Assembly (NCBI GenBank): GCA_003506275.1
Contig: DOBD01000170.1
Coordinates: 471-8,715 of the forward strand
DNA length: 8,245 nucleotides
From: Bacteroidales bacterium
GTDB taxonomy: Bacteria > Bacteroidota > Bacteroidia > Bacteroidales > UBA1402
Reading direction: 5' to 3'
Below are positions 6,970 through 8,245 of the stretch, piece after piece. A program made the position numbers and the translations under genes. The notes under the pieces were generated by a model, which worked only from the letters and a program-made list of their open reading frames with translations, was not told where the DNA came from and did no database searches. Positions within the stretch are counted from its first letter, which is position 1, and each line of letters begins with the position of its first letter.

Positions 6970-8100
6970 TCAAAGACGTTGGGAAAGTTGGTGCAGCATG
7001 GCTGGTTTCCAAGTGGAAAAATCACCGCTCAGGATGTGACATCTGGCTTCGCGCATCAACCAGGTGTAGAAAGCCAGGTTGTGAATGGACGCTATTTGCA
7101 AGGCCAGGAGTTCTTCAGCGATAAACAGGTGCCTGAGGTAGGCCCTGGAATAAAGGCGGTCGACATCGGCAGCCCCGTCTTCCTCGATGGGGGTGAAATC
7201 GGTGGCCCATTTCTTGTTGCGCATATTCATGACACCGTGCTTGGTGAACAGCATGCCGTTGCGGCCATTGCGGGTGGGCATCACACAGTCGAACATGTCG
7301 ACGCCGCGTTCAATACCCTCCAACAGGTTGGCCGGTGTGCCCACGCCCATCAGGTAGCGGGGTTTATGGGCAGGCAGGATGGCGTTGACCAGCTCAATCA
7401 TTTCGTACATTTTCTCGGCGGGTTCACCGACGGCCAAACCACCGATGGCATACCCTTCGCGCTCCCGGGAGGCCACAAATTCGGCCGATTGTTTGCGCAG
7501 GTCTGGGTACACGCACCCTTGTACAATGGGAAACAGACTTTGATGGTACCCGTACCTGGGCGAAGTGCTGTCGAAGCGGTCGATGCAACGATCCAGCCAG
7601 CGGTGGGTCAGTTCCATGGATTGCTTGGCGTACCGGTAATCGGCCGTACCAGGGGTGCATTCGTCGAACGCCATGATGATGTCGGCACCGATGCTACGTT
7701 GGGTGTCCATCACGTTTTCAGGAGTAAACAAATGCCTGGAGCCGTCGATGTGTGATTGAAAGGTGGCCCCCTCTTCCTTCATCTTGCGCCGGTGCGACAG
7801 GGAGAAAATCTGGAAGCCACCGCTGTCGGTCAGGATGGGCTTATCCCAACTGATGAAACGGTGAAGTCCGCCGGCCTTCTCGAGGATGGGCAAGCCCGGC
7901 CTCAGGTAAAGGTGGTAGGTATTGCCCAGAATAATTTGCGCCTTGACTTGCTGCGTCAATTCGGTTTGATTCACCGCCTTGACCGAACCGACGGTACCCA
8001 CCGGCATGAAAATGGGGGTCTCAATCTGACCATGGTCGGTGGTCAGCAGGCCTGCCCTGGCGTGGGTATGGGGATCGGTGGCAAGTAGTTCAAACGTCAT
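6970..8100 (-). CDS. tgt: tRNA-guanine(34) transglycosylase (queuine/preQ1 tRNA-ribosyltransferase)
   Basis: This 376-residue cytosolic enzyme exchanges guanine 34 of GUN anticodons (Tyr, His, Asn, Asp tRNAs) for preQ1 on the bacterial route to queuosine. The TIM-barrel signatures are clear: TPIFMPVGT (28-36), ILGNTYHL (57-64), the general acid/base D92 in TDSGGFQ, AFDEC (144-148), IVQG (192-195), GGLAVGE (220-226), and the nucleophile D271 in DMFDCVMPTRNGRNG. Length matches E. coli Tgt (375). One part differs: the usual structural zinc site, CxCxxC followed by His about 25 residues on, is not present. Residues 302-316 read FTPIEEDGAADVDRL with no cysteine, while the histidine remains at 340 (IASIHNL). 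I recall other Bacteroidota Tgt proteins with a similar cysteine-free segment, but could not check. The ATG at 8100 follows a -7 box by about 17 bases, giving a very short leader. The LptF/G-type permease gene follows after four bases. Confidence 0.96.
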   Translation of the reverse strand: MTFELLATDPHTHARAGLLTTDHGQIETPIFMPVGTVGSVKAVNQTELTQQVKAQIILGNTYHLYLRPGLPILEKAGGLHRFISWDKPILTDSGGFQIFSLSHRRKMKEEGATFQSHIDGSRHLFTPENVMDTQRSIGADIIMAFDECTPGTADYRYAKQSMELTHRWLDRCIDRFDSTSPRYGYHQSLFPIVQGCVYPDLRKQSAEFVASREREGYAIGGLAVGEPAEKMYEMIELVNAILPAHKPRYLMGVGTPANLLEGIERGVDMFDCVMPTRNGRNGMLFTKHGVMNMRNKKWATDFTPIEEDGAADVDRLYSRAYLRHLFIAEELLALQIASIHNLAFYTWLMREARCHILSGDFSTWKPAMLHQLSQRL

Positions 8101-8117
8101 GTGATGCGATTTGCCTG

Positions 8118-8125
8118 CAAAGATA
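8118..8125 (-). promoter_or_regulatory. Bacteroidota -7 box TATCTTTG for tgt and the permease
   Basis: On the minus strand TATCTTTG matches TAnnTTTG exactly, 17 bases before the tgt ATG. The predicted start is near 8111, so the leader would be only about 10 bases. No clear -33 TTG element is visible at the expected distance. Confidence 0.6.
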
Positions 8126-8181
8126 GTTTATTCACGGTAAAAAGGCTGTCCCGCGGGGGCAATTGCTGTGTGAAAAATGTG

Positions 8182-8189
8182 TACCTTTG
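8182..8189 (+). promoter_or_regulatory. Bacteroidota -7 box TACCTTTG for the gene at the right edge
   Basis: TACCTTTG matches TAnnTTTG exactly, 21 bases before the ATG at 8211. A TTG at 8163-8165, 16 bases upstream of the box, could serve as the -33 element, although the spacing is slightly short. This gives the best -33/-7 pair of the four promoters in the window. A palindrome CCCGCGGG (8150-8157) lies midway between this box and the opposite tgt box. Confidence 0.6.
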
Positions 8190-8210
8190 CGTCGCTTTGA
8201 CGGCGACGAC

Positions 8211-8245
8211 ATGAGTTTACTCGACCTACTTCTCATTGCCATTGG
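8211..8245 (+). CDS. Start of a gene with a hydrophobic N-terminus, possibly CvpA-like (3' end outside window)
   Basis: Only 11 complete codons are visible (MSLLDLLLIAI), followed by two bases of the next. The ATG lies 21 bases after a good -7 box, which supports a real gene start. The short polar start, an early Asp at position 5 and an immediate hydrophobic run resemble the first helix of CvpA (colicin V production) family membrane proteins, which often begin with a Met-x-x-x-Asp pattern. The same pattern could begin another membrane protein or a signal peptide, so the family name is a guess. It is divergent from tgt. Confidence 0.5.
   Translation, partial: MSLLDLLLIAI

Noticed and set aside
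6336..7755. Two overlapping plus-strand open frames (262 and 278 codons) opposite the permease and tgt
   Set aside because: Both are antisense to clearly conserved genes, overlap each other, and show no family motif. Their low-complexity His/Val/Gly-rich composition is typical of reverse-frame shadows.
1..8245. Search for tRNA or rRNA genes, CRISPR repeats, insertion-sequence ends, toxin-antitoxin or phage-defence genes
   Set aside because: Nearly all the window is covered by core coding genes, and the four intergenic gaps are all under 150 bases. I saw no repeat array, transposase motif or defence-type domain.

Overview
The window looks like chromosomal core genome from a member of the Bacteroidota (probably Bacteroidales) with roughly balanced base composition. 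The reasons are: the Bacteroidota-type -7 promoter box TAnnTTTG upstream of four genes; start codons without Shine-Dalgarno sequences; a lipoprotein with a Cys-Lys-Glu-Glu start to its mature part; a membrane-anchored OmpH/Skp-like protein; a zinc-ligand-poor Tgt; and the gene neighbourhood ompH - lon - (tgt, lptF/G), which I recall from other Bacteroidales but could not check here. I cannot name a genus or species.

Layout. (1) Positions 1-2410, minus strand: a two-gene unit. pepD, a cytosolic M20-type dipeptidase, comes first, and its TGA overlaps by one base the ATG of a lipoprotein gene that runs off the left edge. The lipoprotein has an Ig-like N-terminal part followed by a predicted right-handed beta-helix. 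(2) Positions 2411-2556: a divergent promoter region, with one TAnnTTTG box on each strand. (3) Positions 2557-3221, plus strand: an OmpH/Skp-like coiled-coil protein with an N-terminal membrane anchor, closed by a hairpin terminator. (4) Positions 3316-5805, plus strand: a complete Lon protease. (5) Positions 5814-5862: a strong hairpin between the convergent ends of lon and the LptF/LptG-type permease, probably terminating both. (6) Positions 5862-8100, minus strand: tgt followed four bases later by an LptF/LptG-family permease. (7) Positions 8101-8210: a second divergent promoter region, leading right into a gene of which only the first 11 codons are visible.

Several products act on the cell envelope or on protein quality: periplasmic chaperone-like OmpH, cytosolic Lon, the inner-membrane lipopolysaccharide exporter subunit, and a probably outer-membrane lipoprotein. 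PepD finishes peptide breakdown in the cytosol, and Tgt places a 7-deazaguanine base in tRNA anticodons. I found no mobile element, CRISPR array, RNA gene, recombination site or phage gene. I do not see an undescribed system. The items most worth a second look are the pepD/lipoprotein coupling, the possible surface-export signal on the lipoprotein, and the absence of the zinc cysteines in Tgt.
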